Assembly: GCA_036747295.1 (NCBI GenBank)
Contig: DAIOCN010000017.1
Coordinates: forward strand, 1 to 54,218
Source: UBA4736 sp002404015
Lineage (GTDB): Bacteria > Chloroflexota > Dormibacteria > Dormibacterales > Dormibacteraceae
Direction: 5' to 3'
DNA length: 54,218 bases
Position numbers and translations under genes: made by a program. Every line of letters starts with the position of its first letter. The first letter of the stretch is position 1. The notes under the pieces are model-generated. The model did no database searches and had not been told where the DNA came from. It saw only the letters and a program-made list of their open reading frames with translations. This document shows positions 1 through 6,222 of the stretch, one piece after another.

Positions 1-53
1 CCGATCCCTCCCGCCGCATCGGTGCACATCTTTCCGCTGTTACGGTCCACTAG

Positions 54-94
54 GGCGCTTCCCAGCCCCCGGCGGGCTGATGCTGGGGGCGCCC
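54..94. repeat. Hairpin repeat A, copy 1
   Basis: GGGCGC at 54-59 pairs with GCGCCC at 89-94, and the inner arms (TCCCAGC, GCTGGGG) extend this to about 13 pairs with one bulge. The core CAGCCCCCGG...CGGGCTGA.GCTGGGGGCGCC recurs at 239-272 with a 3-nt insertion. An alternative inner stem AGCCC/GGGCT exists in both copies. Confidence 0.7.
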
Positions 95-204
95 TAGGCG
101 GAGGGGCGCTCCGAAGGGTACCTGCTGGTCTACAATCGCCGCCCCGGGGGACCGCCACACCTCGCTACTAGACATCGGAGTTTATAGGCTTCAGCGAAGG
201 CCCT

Positions 205-240
205 GCGATTTTCCAAGGGGGCAACCCGGTTGCCCCCCCA
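205..240. repeat. Hairpin repeat B, copy 1 (covarying stem)
   Basis: The 12-nt lead GCGATTTTCCAA is followed by GGGGGCAACC, one base, and GGTTGCCCCC. The same lead, length and end occur at 7000-7036, but there the stem is GGGGGCGATC/GATCGCCCCC. Two base pairs have changed with compensation, so the folded structure appears to be conserved. Confidence 0.8.
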
Positions 241-272
241 GCCCCCGACGACGGGCTGAGGCTGGGGGCGCC
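231..272. repeat. Hairpin repeat A, copy 2
   Basis: This second copy of the 64-93 sequence carries an extra three bases in the loop. Its outer arm is formed by the C-rich 3' half of the neighbouring hairpin (205-240), so the two structures are mutually exclusive. That could form a structural switch, but this is inference. Confidence 0.65.
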
Positions 273-300
273 GCCGGCAAGGGGACTATAAAAAATCCGA

Positions 301-327
301 TTGACGTACCGCGCTGTGCGGTAGACT
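301..327 (+). promoter_or_regulatory. Candidate promoter of the replication operon
   Basis: TTGACG (301-306) and TAGACT (322-327) are separated by 15 nt, shorter than the usual 17. The operator palindrome fills the spacer. The first T of TAGACT is the last base of the operator, the same arrangement as TATAAA at 6247-6252. Confidence 0.45.
308..322. promoter_or_regulatory. Operator palindrome ACCGC-N5-GCGGT
   Basis: The 15-bp site ACCGCGCTGTGCGGT recurs with one loop change at 6233-6247 (ACCGCGTTGTGCGGT). Half-sites start exactly 10 bp apart, one helical turn, as expected for a dimeric HTH repressor. The site lies ahead of the replication operon, so the element's own regulator (579-851 or 5724-6140) is the likely ligand. 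Confidence 0.65.
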
Positions 328-376
328 AAGGACATGGACCCCGCCACGACCACCGAGCCTACTCGCCTAGTCCGCC

Positions 377-406
377 ACAATACACGGGTGGGGTGGGTTT
401 TGTCAA
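377..406 (-). promoter_or_regulatory. Candidate leftward promoter
   Basis: On the minus strand TTGACA (406-401) is followed after 18 nt by TATTGT (382-377). It would transcribe leftward toward the unseen part of the element, or make an antisense RNA across the hairpins. No protein-like leftward gene follows within the window. Confidence 0.35.
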
Positions 407-424
407 CCAAAAGGAGAAACGCGA

Positions 425-592
425 TTGTCTAAGAGAACCAGCATCGATAAGGACGAGCTTGATTTTCTTCAATACGCCTTCGGCGAAGACACCTGCCGTG
501 TGGCCGAGCGCGTGCGAGCAGTAAGGGATCTCATTGACGTGTTCGACCCGGCCTTCTGTGCTGCGGCCGCGGCGTTAAATGCCACGGAGTAA
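425..592 (+). CDS. Small 55-aa protein, first gene of the replication operon
   Basis: The gene starts with TTG at 425, chosen because AAGGAG at 411-416 sits 8 nt upstream and no ATG fits. The product is acidic at the start (MSKRTSIDKDELDFLQYAF) and ends in an alanine-rich helix. I recognise no family. Its last 14 nt overlap the start of the HTH gene at 579, so translation is probably coupled. It follows the operator-controlled promoter at 301-327. A role with the downstream regulator is inference from position only. Confidence 0.6.
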   Translation: MSKRTSIDKDELDFLQYAFGEDTCRVAERVRAVRDLIDVFDPAFCAAAAALNATE

Positions 593-851
593 CCCCCAGC
601 GCCGCGAGGCGCCCCAGACTCCAGTCCGAATCCGATTCGATCGCTCCCGTTTTCTCTATGAGCTAGCCCGCCGGGGCCTCACGGCTGGGCAGCTTGCCGA
701 ACGCGCCAACCTGACCGAAGCCGCGCTGTCGAGGATCGTAAACGGCTCGGGATCCGCCCGGCCCTCAACTGTTCGAGCCATCGCCGCGGCCCTACTCAGC
801 GTCGAGGTCATCCCGGGCGCCGAGATGTTCCTACGGGAGCCGGGGGTATGA
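579..851 (+). CDS. XRE/Cro-C1 family HTH regulator, 90 aa
   Basis: Residues about 25-80 form a Cro/C1-type helix-turn-helix: 'LARRGLTAGQLAERANLTE' followed by 'ALSRIVNGSGSARPSTVRAI'. The Q-x-x-L-A pattern of helix 2 and the A-L-S-R-I recognition helix are characteristic. It has no dimerisation or protease domain. It overlaps the preceding small gene by 14 nt and the prim-pol gene as ATGA (848-851), so it is co-translated with the replication proteins. It is the best candidate to bind the ACCGC-N5-GCGGT sites at 308 and 6223-6257 and thus autoregulate the operon. The binding partner is inferred. Confidence 0.85.
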   Translation: MPRSNPQRREAPQTPVRIRFDRSRFLYELARRGLTAGQLAERANLTEAALSRIVNGSGSARPSTVRAIAAALLSVEVIPGAEMFLREPGV

Positions 852-1429
852 GTCAGCTACTCCAAGAGGTCGCCGAGCGCCTTGGCGAGTCTTCCCTGAA
901 CGCCCATATGTGGGCTGCCCTGGACTATGCCGCCGCCGGCTTCGCCGTCTTCCCGTGCGTGCCCCGAGCCAAGGCTCCCTTGACGGCCCACGGCTGGCAG
1001 GATGCCTCGACCGACCCATACCTCATCCGCCATTGGTGGGAGCGCTGGCCCCGAGCGAACGTGGCTATCTCCTGCGGCCGGGTGTCCGGGGTCATCGTGC
1101 TGGACTTCGACACGAAAGGCGGCGGCAACGGCTACCAGACCCTTACTAAGTTGATAGAGAAGGCGCCTCAAATCACGAACACCCCCAGCGTGTCTACGCC
1201 TTCGGGCGGTGTCCACATGTACTTCAATTGGAACCCCGATAGTTCCGACTCATGGTGGAAGGACGGCCCCTTAGGGCTCGAATATAAGACGAACGGGAGT
1301 TACGTTCTGGCGCCACCGTCGGTCGTCGCGTACGCCGACACGGCTAAGAACGCGGGCGCCCCGCCGACCGGATTCTACGTCGGCAATGGCCCCCTGACCC
1401 GGGACCGCTTCTTGGAGGTTCCGTTTTAA
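848..1429 (+). CDS. Prim-pol domain protein (primase/polymerase), 193 aa
   Basis: This is a bifunctional DNA primase/polymerase N-terminal type domain of the archaeo-eukaryotic primase fold, as found in plasmid and integrative-element replication proteins. Visible marks are 'AAAGFAVFPC' near residue 30, the 'WWERWPRANVAISCG' stretch, the acidic metal site 'VLDFD' (Asp86 and Asp88), and 'SGGVHMYF' with His123. The protein is only the catalytic domain; the helicase that is often fused to it is here a separate gene starting in the stop codon (TAATG at 1427-1431). It probably primes replication of the excised element. The start ATG overlaps the regulator's stop. Confidence 0.85.
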   Translation: MSQLLQEVAERLGESSLNAHMWAALDYAAAGFAVFPCVPRAKAPLTAHGWQDASTDPYLIRHWWERWPRANVAISCGRVSGVIVLDFDTKGGGNGYQTLTKLIEKAPQITNTPSVSTPSGGVHMYFNWNPDSSDSWWKDGPLGLEYKTNGSYVLAPPSVVAYADTAKNAGAPPTGFYVGNGPLTRDRFLEVPF

Positions 1430-2922
1430 TGGAAAGTTCTAAATCTAAGCTCCAGTTTCACGAACTACTCGGATTGACGGCGGCCGAGTGGGAAGGGGGA
1501 ACGGCGACGTTGGCGGAGCCCTCGCCGGCGGCCGAGGACGACGCCATTATTGCCGCCTTACGAGGCCAGAGTAACGGCGACAAGTTCGCCACCCTTTTTG
1601 ACGAAGGCGCGTCGGGCTACAGTAGCGACAGCGAGGCCGACTTCGCCCTGGCCGGCATCATCCGCTTCCGCTCTCAAGATCCCGAGCAGATTGAAAGGAT
1701 TATGCGGCGCTCAAAGCTCTGGCGCGAGAAGTGGGACGAGCCTCGCCCGGGGGGCACGTATCTCACTACCTCGATTGAGAACAACCTAAAAAAGCCCGGT
1801 GAGGTCTATCAGGATCCGGGGCCGGATCTGATCGCGCAGGCGGCGGCGAAGGCGGAAAAGGGCGGCGTCACCGATTCGGCCGTCGAGACGGAACCCGCCA
1901 AGCCGCCTAAGACGGTAGGAGAGCAGACCTTGGATACCTTAGCTCACGGTCCCGTACCGGCCCAACTAGTCCCGCCCTTCCTGACGGCCGATGGGCCAAC
2001 CGTCTTCTACGGCCGCGGCGGAGTCGGCAAGGGTTTCGTGGCGACTTGGCTAGCCCTTCAGCTAGTCCGTTACGGGATGCGGGTCACGATCATCGACTTC
2101 GAGGGCCATCCTAGCGAGTGGGCGCGCCGAGCTCGGATGTTCCGCTTCACTGAGGAAGAGCGCCAGAGAGTCAACTACCGCGCCCCCTACGGGGAAGACT
2201 GGACGGCCCGCACGGGCACGCTGGCGGAGGTGGCAGCCATCCTCAAGCCGGATCTCGATAACCCTGAGCGCTATGTCGATTACCTGATCATCGACTCCTA
2301 CACGACCGCTAGCGGCTCGGGGGCGGAGATGGGCGGGGCGGCGGCCGCCAACGAATTCTTCGGGGCCATTCAAGTACTGGGCCGGCCGGCCGCCGTGATC
2401 GCTCACGTAGCCGCCGCCGGCGAGAAGTTCCCTACCAAACCCTTCGGTTCGATCTTCACTCACAACCTGGCCCGGGAGACTTGGGCTATAGCCCGGAACG
2501 GAGACGAAACGGATGGCGGCCCGATCGAGCTTGAGCTTCGGAACATGAAAGCGAACGATCGTCCGAAGAGCCCGCCCCAGTTCCTCACATTCACTTTCGA
2601 CCGCGACCCGATTATGGGGACTACCAGCGTCCGGGTGGACACCCGAGCCCCGGTAAACACGTCTCTATCTGTTCTGGCGGCCGACATTCTGAGACGCCTC
2701 GGCAAGCCGATGACGGTCAAGGCCCTGGCTAGCGCGATCCGGGCCGACTCCGAGGTCGAGGTGGACGGGCCCAACCTGCGAAGGGCGCTTAAGGCGCATC
2801 CGGATCTCTTCGAGGAAACCTCCGCCGTGCCTCGTGAATGGAGGATGCGAGGACTCCGAATCTTGACTCTGCCGACTTCGAGCCGGGGGCGCCCCAGAGT
2901 CCATACCAGAGTCCATAAGTAG
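1429..2922 (+). CDS. RepA-like hexameric helicase/ATPase, 497 aa
   Basis: The protein belongs to the RecA-fold P-loop ATPases of the RepA/AAA_25 type, which act as replicative helicases of plasmids and satellites. Walker A is 'GRGGVGKG' (residues 195-202) and Walker B is 'YLIIDS' (Asp289). Residues 1-120 hold a small domain resembling the C-terminal part of primase-helicase proteins ('RIMRRSKLWREKWDEPRPGGTY'). The C-terminal ~80 residues look like a winged helix ('LRRLGKPMTVKALASAIRAD') that may contact DNA. It is coupled to the prim-pol gene by TAATG. Its 3' end already contains AGAGTC repeats that continue into the candidate origin. Confidence 0.85.
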   Translation: MESSKSKLQFHELLGLTAAEWEGGTATLAEPSPAAEDDAIIAALRGQSNGDKFATLFDEGASGYSSDSEADFALAGIIRFRSQDPEQIERIMRRSKLWREKWDEPRPGGTYLTTSIENNLKKPGEVYQDPGPDLIAQAAAKAEKGGVTDSAVETEPAKPPKTVGEQTLDTLAHGPVPAQLVPPFLTADGPTVFYGRGGVGKGFVATWLALQLVRYGMRVTIIDFEGHPSEWARRARMFRFTEEERQRVNYRAPYGEDWTARTGTLAEVAAILKPDLDNPERYVDYLIIDSYTTASGSGAEMGGAAAANEFFGAIQVLGRPAAVIAHVAAAGEKFPTKPFGSIFTHNLARETWAIARNGDETDGGPIELELRNMKANDRPKSPPQFLTFTFDRDPIMGTTSVRVDTRAPVNTSLSVLAADILRRLGKPMTVKALASAIRADSEVEVDGPNLRRALKAHPDLFEETSAVPREWRMRGLRILTLPTSSRGRPRVHTRVHK

Positions 2923-3034
2923 AGTCTATGGCTGAGATCAAAAAGGACCTTTTGGAGTCCTTCTCAGAGTCAGAGTCAGAGTCTATCGGTCAGACGGAGT
3001 CCTTGTGTCAAAGCCCCGGTTTGACAAGGACTCT
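2896..3034. repeat. Iteron-like AGAGTC repeats and hairpin: candidate replication origin
   Basis: AGAGTCCA/TA occurs at 2896, 2908 and 2921 (12-13 bp apart). GGAGTCC follows at 2954 and 2996, and AGAGTC lies three times in tandem at 2966, 2972 and 2978. A near-perfect stem GAGTCCTTG(TG)TCAAA / TTTGACAAGGACTC spans 2997-3033 with the loop GCCCCGG. An A/T-richer near-palindrome AAAAGGACCTTTT is at 2941-2953. Repeats plus a stem directly after the rep genes are typical of an iteron origin. Confidence 0.6.
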
Positions 3035-3073
3035 GGACCCTACTAACCAATCGTGTTCAAAAGGAGATAACCC

Positions 3074-3279
3074 ATGTTTGTAGAAGAGCTCGACTCGACC
3101 TTGCCCTCGGCTTGAGGGAGGTAACGAGAACCCTTAATGACTGCCTACTGACTCACGATGACAAGCACCGCCGGACCGGCAACCTAGCCGACGGAGCCCA
3201 AGCCATCGCCGCCGGCCTGCTCGCCATCGCGGCCTCTATTGACCGCCTGGCCGGGCCCACGAAGCAACAGGAGTTCTAG
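3074..3279 (+). pseudogene. Small gene with apparent -1 frame break (about 68 aa if joined)
   Basis: A strong ribosome site AAAGGAGA sits just before ATG 3074, but this frame stops after 13 codons (MFVEELDSTLPSA). The overlapping frame shifted by -1 continues without stop as '...ALGLREVTRTLND...' to TAG 3277-3279. It has good amphipathic helix composition ('AIAAGLLAIAASIDRLA') and no start of its own apart from TTG 3112, which lacks a ribosome site. Joining both at the TTG/GCC of 3101-3105 gives a plausible small helical protein. Possible causes are a sequencing or indel error, a true mutation, or programmed slippage. The next gene starts at the following base. Confidence 0.5.
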
Positions 3280-3498
3280 GTGAGCTTCGACCTACCTACG
3301 TGCATCTGTGGTCAAGGCGACAGATGCCCGCGACATAGCGCTCCGCCGCTTTGTGAGTGCGGTAAGGGGCCGGCTATTGCTTGGCCGGATGGGACCCTGA
3401 CCTGTCTCACCTGCCACGACCGGACGCTGGTTCGGTGCGACCTATGGCGCCCGCCCTACGTGCGCTCGATTCGACCCCGTAAACCCAAATCATTCTAG
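3280..3498 (+). CDS. Small zinc-ribbon-like protein, 72 aa
   Basis: The start is GTG at 3280, directly after the preceding stop, with CAGGAG at 3268-3273. Cysteines are spaced as in zinc-binding knuckles: C-x-C ... C-x2-H (residues 8-20), C-x-C (near 25) and C-x2-C-H (near 42-46). The tail is basic (PRKPKSF). Small zinc ribbons like this are common accessory genes of phages and plasmids and can bind nucleic acid or partner proteins. No family name can be given. It lies in the same rightward transcription unit as the replication genes. Confidence 0.7.
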   Translation: MSFDLPTCICGQGDRCPRHSAPPLCECGKGPAIAWPDGTLTCLTCHDRTLVRCDLWRPPYVRSIRPRKPKSF

Positions 3499-3509
3499 GA
3501 GAACGCCAA

Positions 3510-4241
3510 ATGTCCGACTTTAACCCGAACGCCCCGCACGCCTTAATTGACGTGGCGCTGCCCGAGCTAGAGGCTTTGCGCAATGTGCACGGCGGTAATC
3601 TCGAAACGCAACAGTTCAATACCGAGTTCCGTAAGACCCTCAGTAACGTGGTTAATGTGGTTCGGCAGACTTCCGAAGCCCACGAACGCCTCAAATTGGA
3701 TGACGAAATGAACCCTGTCGGCCGTGACCGCAAGCTCGCCGAGCTTCCGAAGAACATGGACGCAATCACCACGTCCCAGCTTCGACAGGCTGAGATTGCT
3801 ATCGACATCGTCGAGGCCCGGCTGACAAACCAAGTGTTACTGCACGACTCCAAAACCGACTCAGACCTGAGCCGAGAAGTCGAAACTATCATGGCTAACG
3901 TGGCACAGGGCGATGCCGCCTTAACACTCGTCCAGCTTGCGGCCAACAACCGCTATTCGTCGTATCTCGCTTCCGCCGGAGGTCAGTCTCACGCCATAGC
4001 TCGCAATGTAGACCCGGCCTCGCTGCGGCGGGCAGGCTTCCAAAACCTGGCAGCAAATGGCAATACTTCCCAGCGGCGAGCCGCTGCCGACTTGGCTACG
4101 TTTCAGGTCGCGGCCCGTCGTGTCCACTCGCTGATTCAGGCCGAGGCCCAAAGCGTCAAGCTGCGAATCACTCCCACTAAGCGAGCCGAAGAGGATGGTG
4201 AGAATTTTCACCCCGGGCTCGGCAAGTTCGGCAAGGCATGA
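3510..4241 (+). CDS. Unknown helical protein, 243 aa
   Basis: The start is ATG 3510 with AGGAGA at 3497-3502. The protein is mostly helical and hydrophilic, with Asn/Gln/Ala-rich stretches and long heptad-like runs ('QLRQAEIAIDIVEARLTNQV'). It has no signal peptide, membrane segment or cysteine. I do not recognise a family. It is the largest non-replication protein of the left operon and is coupled to the next gene by ATGA (4238-4241). The composition resembles small structural or DNA-associated phage proteins, but I cannot support a function. Confidence 0.7.
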   Translation: MSDFNPNAPHALIDVALPELEALRNVHGGNLETQQFNTEFRKTLSNVVNVVRQTSEAHERLKLDDEMNPVGRDRKLAELPKNMDAITTSQLRQAEIAIDIVEARLTNQVLLHDSKTDSDLSREVETIMANVAQGDAALTLVQLAANNRYSSYLASAGGQSHAIARNVDPASLRRAGFQNLAANGNTSQRRAAADLATFQVAARRVHSLIQAEAQSVKLRITPTKRAEEDGENFHPGLGKFGKA

Positions 4242-4447
4242 CCTTTACCGCAAGAGGCGCCACGCCTGATGGCCTCGGCGTCCTGATAGGCACGTACGCC
4301 GTGCTAGCCGACGCCCAAGCCGCCGCGGTGGCGTACACGAAAGCGAATCGTCTCTATAGAGCAACCGTGGTTGATGACTCGATAGGTCTGTGGCTTAGCT
4401 CGTTTGAAACTTTGCCAGAACCGTCTAACGATAGAGGTTTTAGGTGA
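4238..4447 (+). CDS. Unknown small protein, 69 aa
   Basis: It overlaps the preceding gene by ATGA and is followed by a gene whose start overlaps its own stop, so it is part of a tightly packed operon. The sequence suggests a small alpha/beta fold ('GVLIGTYAVLADAQAAAVAY', then 'YRATVVDDSIGLWL'). I recognise no family and no catalytic motif. Confidence 0.6.
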   Translation: MTFTARGATPDGLGVLIGTYAVLADAQAAAVAYTKANRLYRATVVDDSIGLWLSSFETLPEPSNDRGFR

Positions 4448-4659
4448 TGCTAAGCGGTCGCAAGTTCGTCACTAACGCCGGAGGAAATGTATTCCTGTGT
4501 TCAGATGCCGACTTTGACCTATTGACTGCCATTCCTGGTTTTAGGGAGTCAACGCAAGTCGAGCTTGTCGCAAGTATCGCGAACGATAGAGCCTTCACCG
4601 ATATGTTGACTCTGACGGAGGCGGAGCGGCTCCAATATTTCACTGATGGCGGCACGTAA
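4444..4659 (+). CDS. Unknown small protein, last gene of the left operon, 70-71 aa
   Basis: Starts are possible at GTG 4444 (overlapping the previous TGA) or ATG 4447. The product is acidic and helical ('FTDMLTLTEAERLQYFTDGGT' at the end) with an N-terminal beta-like segment. No family is recognised. A factor-independent terminator follows 22 nt after the stop, which marks the end of the operon that began at about 425. Confidence 0.6.
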   Translation: MMLSGRKFVTNAGGNVFLCSDADFDLLTAIPGFRESTQVELVASIANDRAFTDMLTLTEAERLQYFTDGGT

Positions 4660-4681
4660 ATAAAACTCGCGGCGCTCTCAG

Positions 4682-4709
4682 GGGCGGTCAATGTGGCCGC
4701 CCTTTCTCT
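4682..4709 (+). terminator. Rho-independent terminator of the left operon
   Basis: GGGCGG (4682-4687) pairs with CCGCCC (4697-4702) around a 9-nt loop, followed by TTTCTCT. Confidence 0.75.
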
Positions 4710-5185
4710 ATGTAAGCGCAGAACAGGCAACGCCTCGCGTAGCGCCCCTACCTAATCGGCGCGGACCTTCGCCGCTTCTAGGCGCGTTATAACCGCCTTG
4801 ACTGCCTAAAGGGGGTTACTACGCCGCTCGCGCCAGTGGTGCTTCTAATCTCCGTTAAACGGACCATACAACCGTACGAGTTGGCCTCTGGCGGATGCCT
4901 CCGAGTTCAGGTCTGATAGCGCACAGGCACGGACGCGGGCACACCGCGCTGTCCAGTTTTGTATAGCCGTTGCCCGTGAGCAGGCTCGACCTGCTGCGAA
5001 CGACCCCCCCACCGGCACCCCCCCTAGTTCGTATGCCGCCTAGCGCCGAAGTGGACAGGTGTTGAAAAGAAAGAAACCGCCCCAAGTTTTAGGCCGGACC
5101 ACCTATCGGACCCCCGGCAACAACGGCCCAAAACGGCCCGAAAACGGGTAGGAGAACATGCGCCGAACGCCCGGCAGTGTGTTCC

Positions 5186-5320
5186 ATGTCTCGCCCGCGA
5201 AAACCTAGCCTCGTGCGTTTCGGCCTTCGGGGCGGCCGGAGGGGGTCACGCTCTGCCGTCAGTCAGGCCGTCAGAAAGCCACTGTGGCAAAAAAAACGCC
5301 CCTGTGACCGAAACCTTTGA
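5186..5320 (+). CDS. Possible small basic protein, 44 aa
   Basis: ATG 5186 opens a short frame starting MSRPRKPSLVRFGLRGGRRG and ending at TGA 5318-5320. It is very basic and could bind nucleic acid. There is no clear ribosome site at the right distance; TAGGAGAAC at 5151-5158 instead serves ATG 5159, which stops after 16 codons. It is weakly supported and may be chance. Confidence 0.25.
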   Translation: MSRPRKPSLVRFGLRGGRRGSRSAVSQAVRKPLWQKKRPCDRNL

Positions 5321-5353
5321 ACCCCACCTTCTGAACCGTGGCGCGCCCCAAAT

Positions 5354-5375
5354 CCGCCCTAAAGGTTTAGGGCGG
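5354..5375. repeat. Perfect 10-bp hairpin, repeated at 6174
   Basis: CCGCCCTAAA, the loop GG, then TTTAGGGCGG. The first 16 nt recur identically at 6174-6189, followed in both copies by GCGGCCGGA after a short difference. At 6174 the second arm is shortened, so the stem is imperfect. Confidence 0.7.
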
Positions 5376-5412
5376 CCGGAGGGTAAAGGAAAGCCCGCCA
5401 GCGGTCGGCCTT

Positions 5413-5428
5413 GAGTCCTTAGGGACTC
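5413..5428. repeat. GAGTCC palindrome matching the origin motif
   Basis: GAGTCC-TTAG-GGACTC is a perfect inverted repeat with a 4-nt spacer. It uses the same GAGTCC unit as the iteron-like region at 2896-3034. TTGACAAGG at 5445-5453 also matches part of the origin stem. Confidence 0.55.
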
Positions 5429-5503
5429 GCCTTAGGGGGCGGGCTTGACAAGGATGGGGAAGTCGGGGCTAGGCCGGCAGTACCTCCGGGCGGGTAATCT
5501 CGG

Positions 5504-5770
5504 CTACCTCGCGCCAGAGTAGCGAATCGGTTCGTGCTGTGTCCAGCCGCGCAGGCCTTCGAGGATCTTGGCGTCGTCTCCCTGGGTCAATTCCGGCCAG
5601 GTCCCTAACAGCGCGACATGATCGAGAATGGCCGCCAATACGATTAGTTCGTCGGTTGTGAATGAGACGGCCTGGTTACCATCCCTGACTAGCGCGTCCA
5701 GAAACGCCCCCCCGGCGTCTAACTCACCCTGTGAAAAGGTCGAATGGCCGGCGGTCGAGTCGATTGACAT
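5504..5770 (-). CDS. Unknown small acidic protein, 88 aa
   Basis: The start ATG (5770-5768) has GGAGAC 6 nt upstream on the minus strand. The protein is acidic and helical, with a hydrophobic central helix ('FTTDELIVLAAILDHVALLG'), and lacks cysteines and known motifs. It overlaps the 3' end of the HTH gene by 47 nt, so both form a leftward pair. I do not recognise the family. Proximity to the HTH gene hints at a regulatory partner, which is inference. Confidence 0.65.
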   Translation of the reverse strand: MSIDSTAGHSTFSQGELDAGGAFLDALVRDGNQAVSFTTDELIVLAAILDHVALLGTWPELTQGDDAKILEGLRGWTQHEPIRYSGAR

Positions 5771-6140
5771 AGACGTGTCTCCTATAGAACCCGCGGGCTG
5801 ACAGGGACACGAAGTGGTCGGACACGCCGGCCGCGCCGAATACGCCGAAGCTCGGAGACGGCCGTACGGCCCGCAAAGCCACTAGGCCGCGCCCTCGCCG
5901 CGCCGCTACGGCCTTGGCCGGTCCCGCCTTGGCTTCCTGATAAGCCGTCCAGAACGACGGGCGATTATGCCCTAGGGCATAATTCGCACAGTGAATGAAA
6001 CGAGAAACGGTCGATTGGTTAACGCCGCACTCGTCCGCTATCCGCTGTTGGGTCCAACCGCGACGGCTTAGTTCGGCGTAGGCGTCGGCCTCCTGGTTGC
6101 GGCAGGCCCATAGAAACCCTCCGGCGCCCCGCAAAGTCAC
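5724..6140 (-). CDS. Helix-turn-helix DNA-binding protein, 138 aa
   Basis: The start is GTG at 6140-6138 with no clear ribosome site. Residues about 20-60 contain a clear HTH, 'RRGWTQQRIADECGVNQST' followed by 'VSRFIHCANYALG', of the kind found in phage and plasmid regulators and ParB-like or terminase-small-subunit proteins. The rest is basic and of unknown fold. It is transcribed leftward, opposite to the gene at 6349, across a phased operator array (6223-6257). It therefore probably autoregulates or is controlled by the XRE protein. A 20-bp perfect palindrome lies within its coding sequence. Confidence 0.7.
   Translation of the reverse strand: MTLRGAGGFLWACRNQEADAYAELSRRGWTQQRIADECGVNQSTVSRFIHCANYALGHNRPSFWTAYQEAKAGPAKAVAARRGRGLVALRAVRPSPSFGVFGAAGVSDHFVSLSARGFYRRHVYVNRLDRRPFDLFTG
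5964..5983. repeat. Perfect 20-bp palindrome inside the HTH gene
   Basis: ATTATGCCCT and AGGGCATAAT form a perfect palindrome with a CCTAGG core. GCG(A) and TCGC extend it with one unpaired base. It lies in codons for 'NYALGHN' of the HTH protein. Confidence 0.75.
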
Positions 6141-6173
6141 CTAGCGACCGGAACCGCTACGGCCCCGAAAAAC

Positions 6174-6199
6174 CCGCCCTAAAGGTTTAAGCGGCCGGA
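6174..6199. repeat. Second copy of the CCGCCCTAAAGGTTTA repeat
   Basis: Bases 6174-6189 match 5354-5369 exactly and then continue with AGCGGCCGGA. The perfect stem of the first copy is lost here by deletion of two G. It sits upstream of the leftward HTH gene, between its start and the operator array. Confidence 0.65.
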
Positions 6200-6222
6200 T
6201 GGGACGGTACGGCCGAACTGAT

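Larger units (their letters stand above)
1..424. other. Gene-free leader rich in hairpins upstream of the replication operon
   Basis: I see no convincing gene here. The stretch holds two related G/C-rich hairpins (54-94 and 231-272), a third covarying hairpin repeat (205-240), an operator palindrome (308-322) next to a promoter-like pair, and a possible leftward promoter (377-406). A leftward open frame at 168-410 runs through the hairpins and has no protein-like composition. Confidence 0.6.
4710..5503. other. Long gene-poor convergent region with repeats
   Basis: The rightward operon ends at 4709 and the leftward pair ends at 5504; between them I find no well-supported gene. The region holds a perfect hairpin at 5354-5375 that recurs at 6174, a GAGTCC palindrome at 5413-5428 matching the origin motif, a TTGACAAGG at 5445-5453 also found in the origin stem, and two copies of GGGCGGCCGGAGGG-like sequence near 5230 and 5371. 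It may contain a non-coding RNA or a second replication or transfer site. Confidence 0.5.

Noticed and set aside
1..180. Search for the left attachment site (partial tRNA-Ser copy)
   Set aside because: No stretch resembling the tRNA 3' half occurs near the window start, so the left boundary is probably outside the window.
168..410. An 80-codon leftward frame in the left leader
   Set aside because: It is built largely from the hairpin repeats, has no ribosome site and no protein-like pattern, despite a promoter-like sequence upstream.
2966..2983. CRISPR-like short tandem repeats
   Set aside because: The AGAGTC units are 6 bp with no spacers and no cas genes; iteron-like repeats explain them better.
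4855..5085. A 76-codon leftward frame containing 'GGIRTRGGAGG', which resembles frames read antisense to tRNAs
   Set aside because: I could not fold a tRNA here: no matching acceptor, T-loop or anticodon stem. The frame itself is not protein-like.
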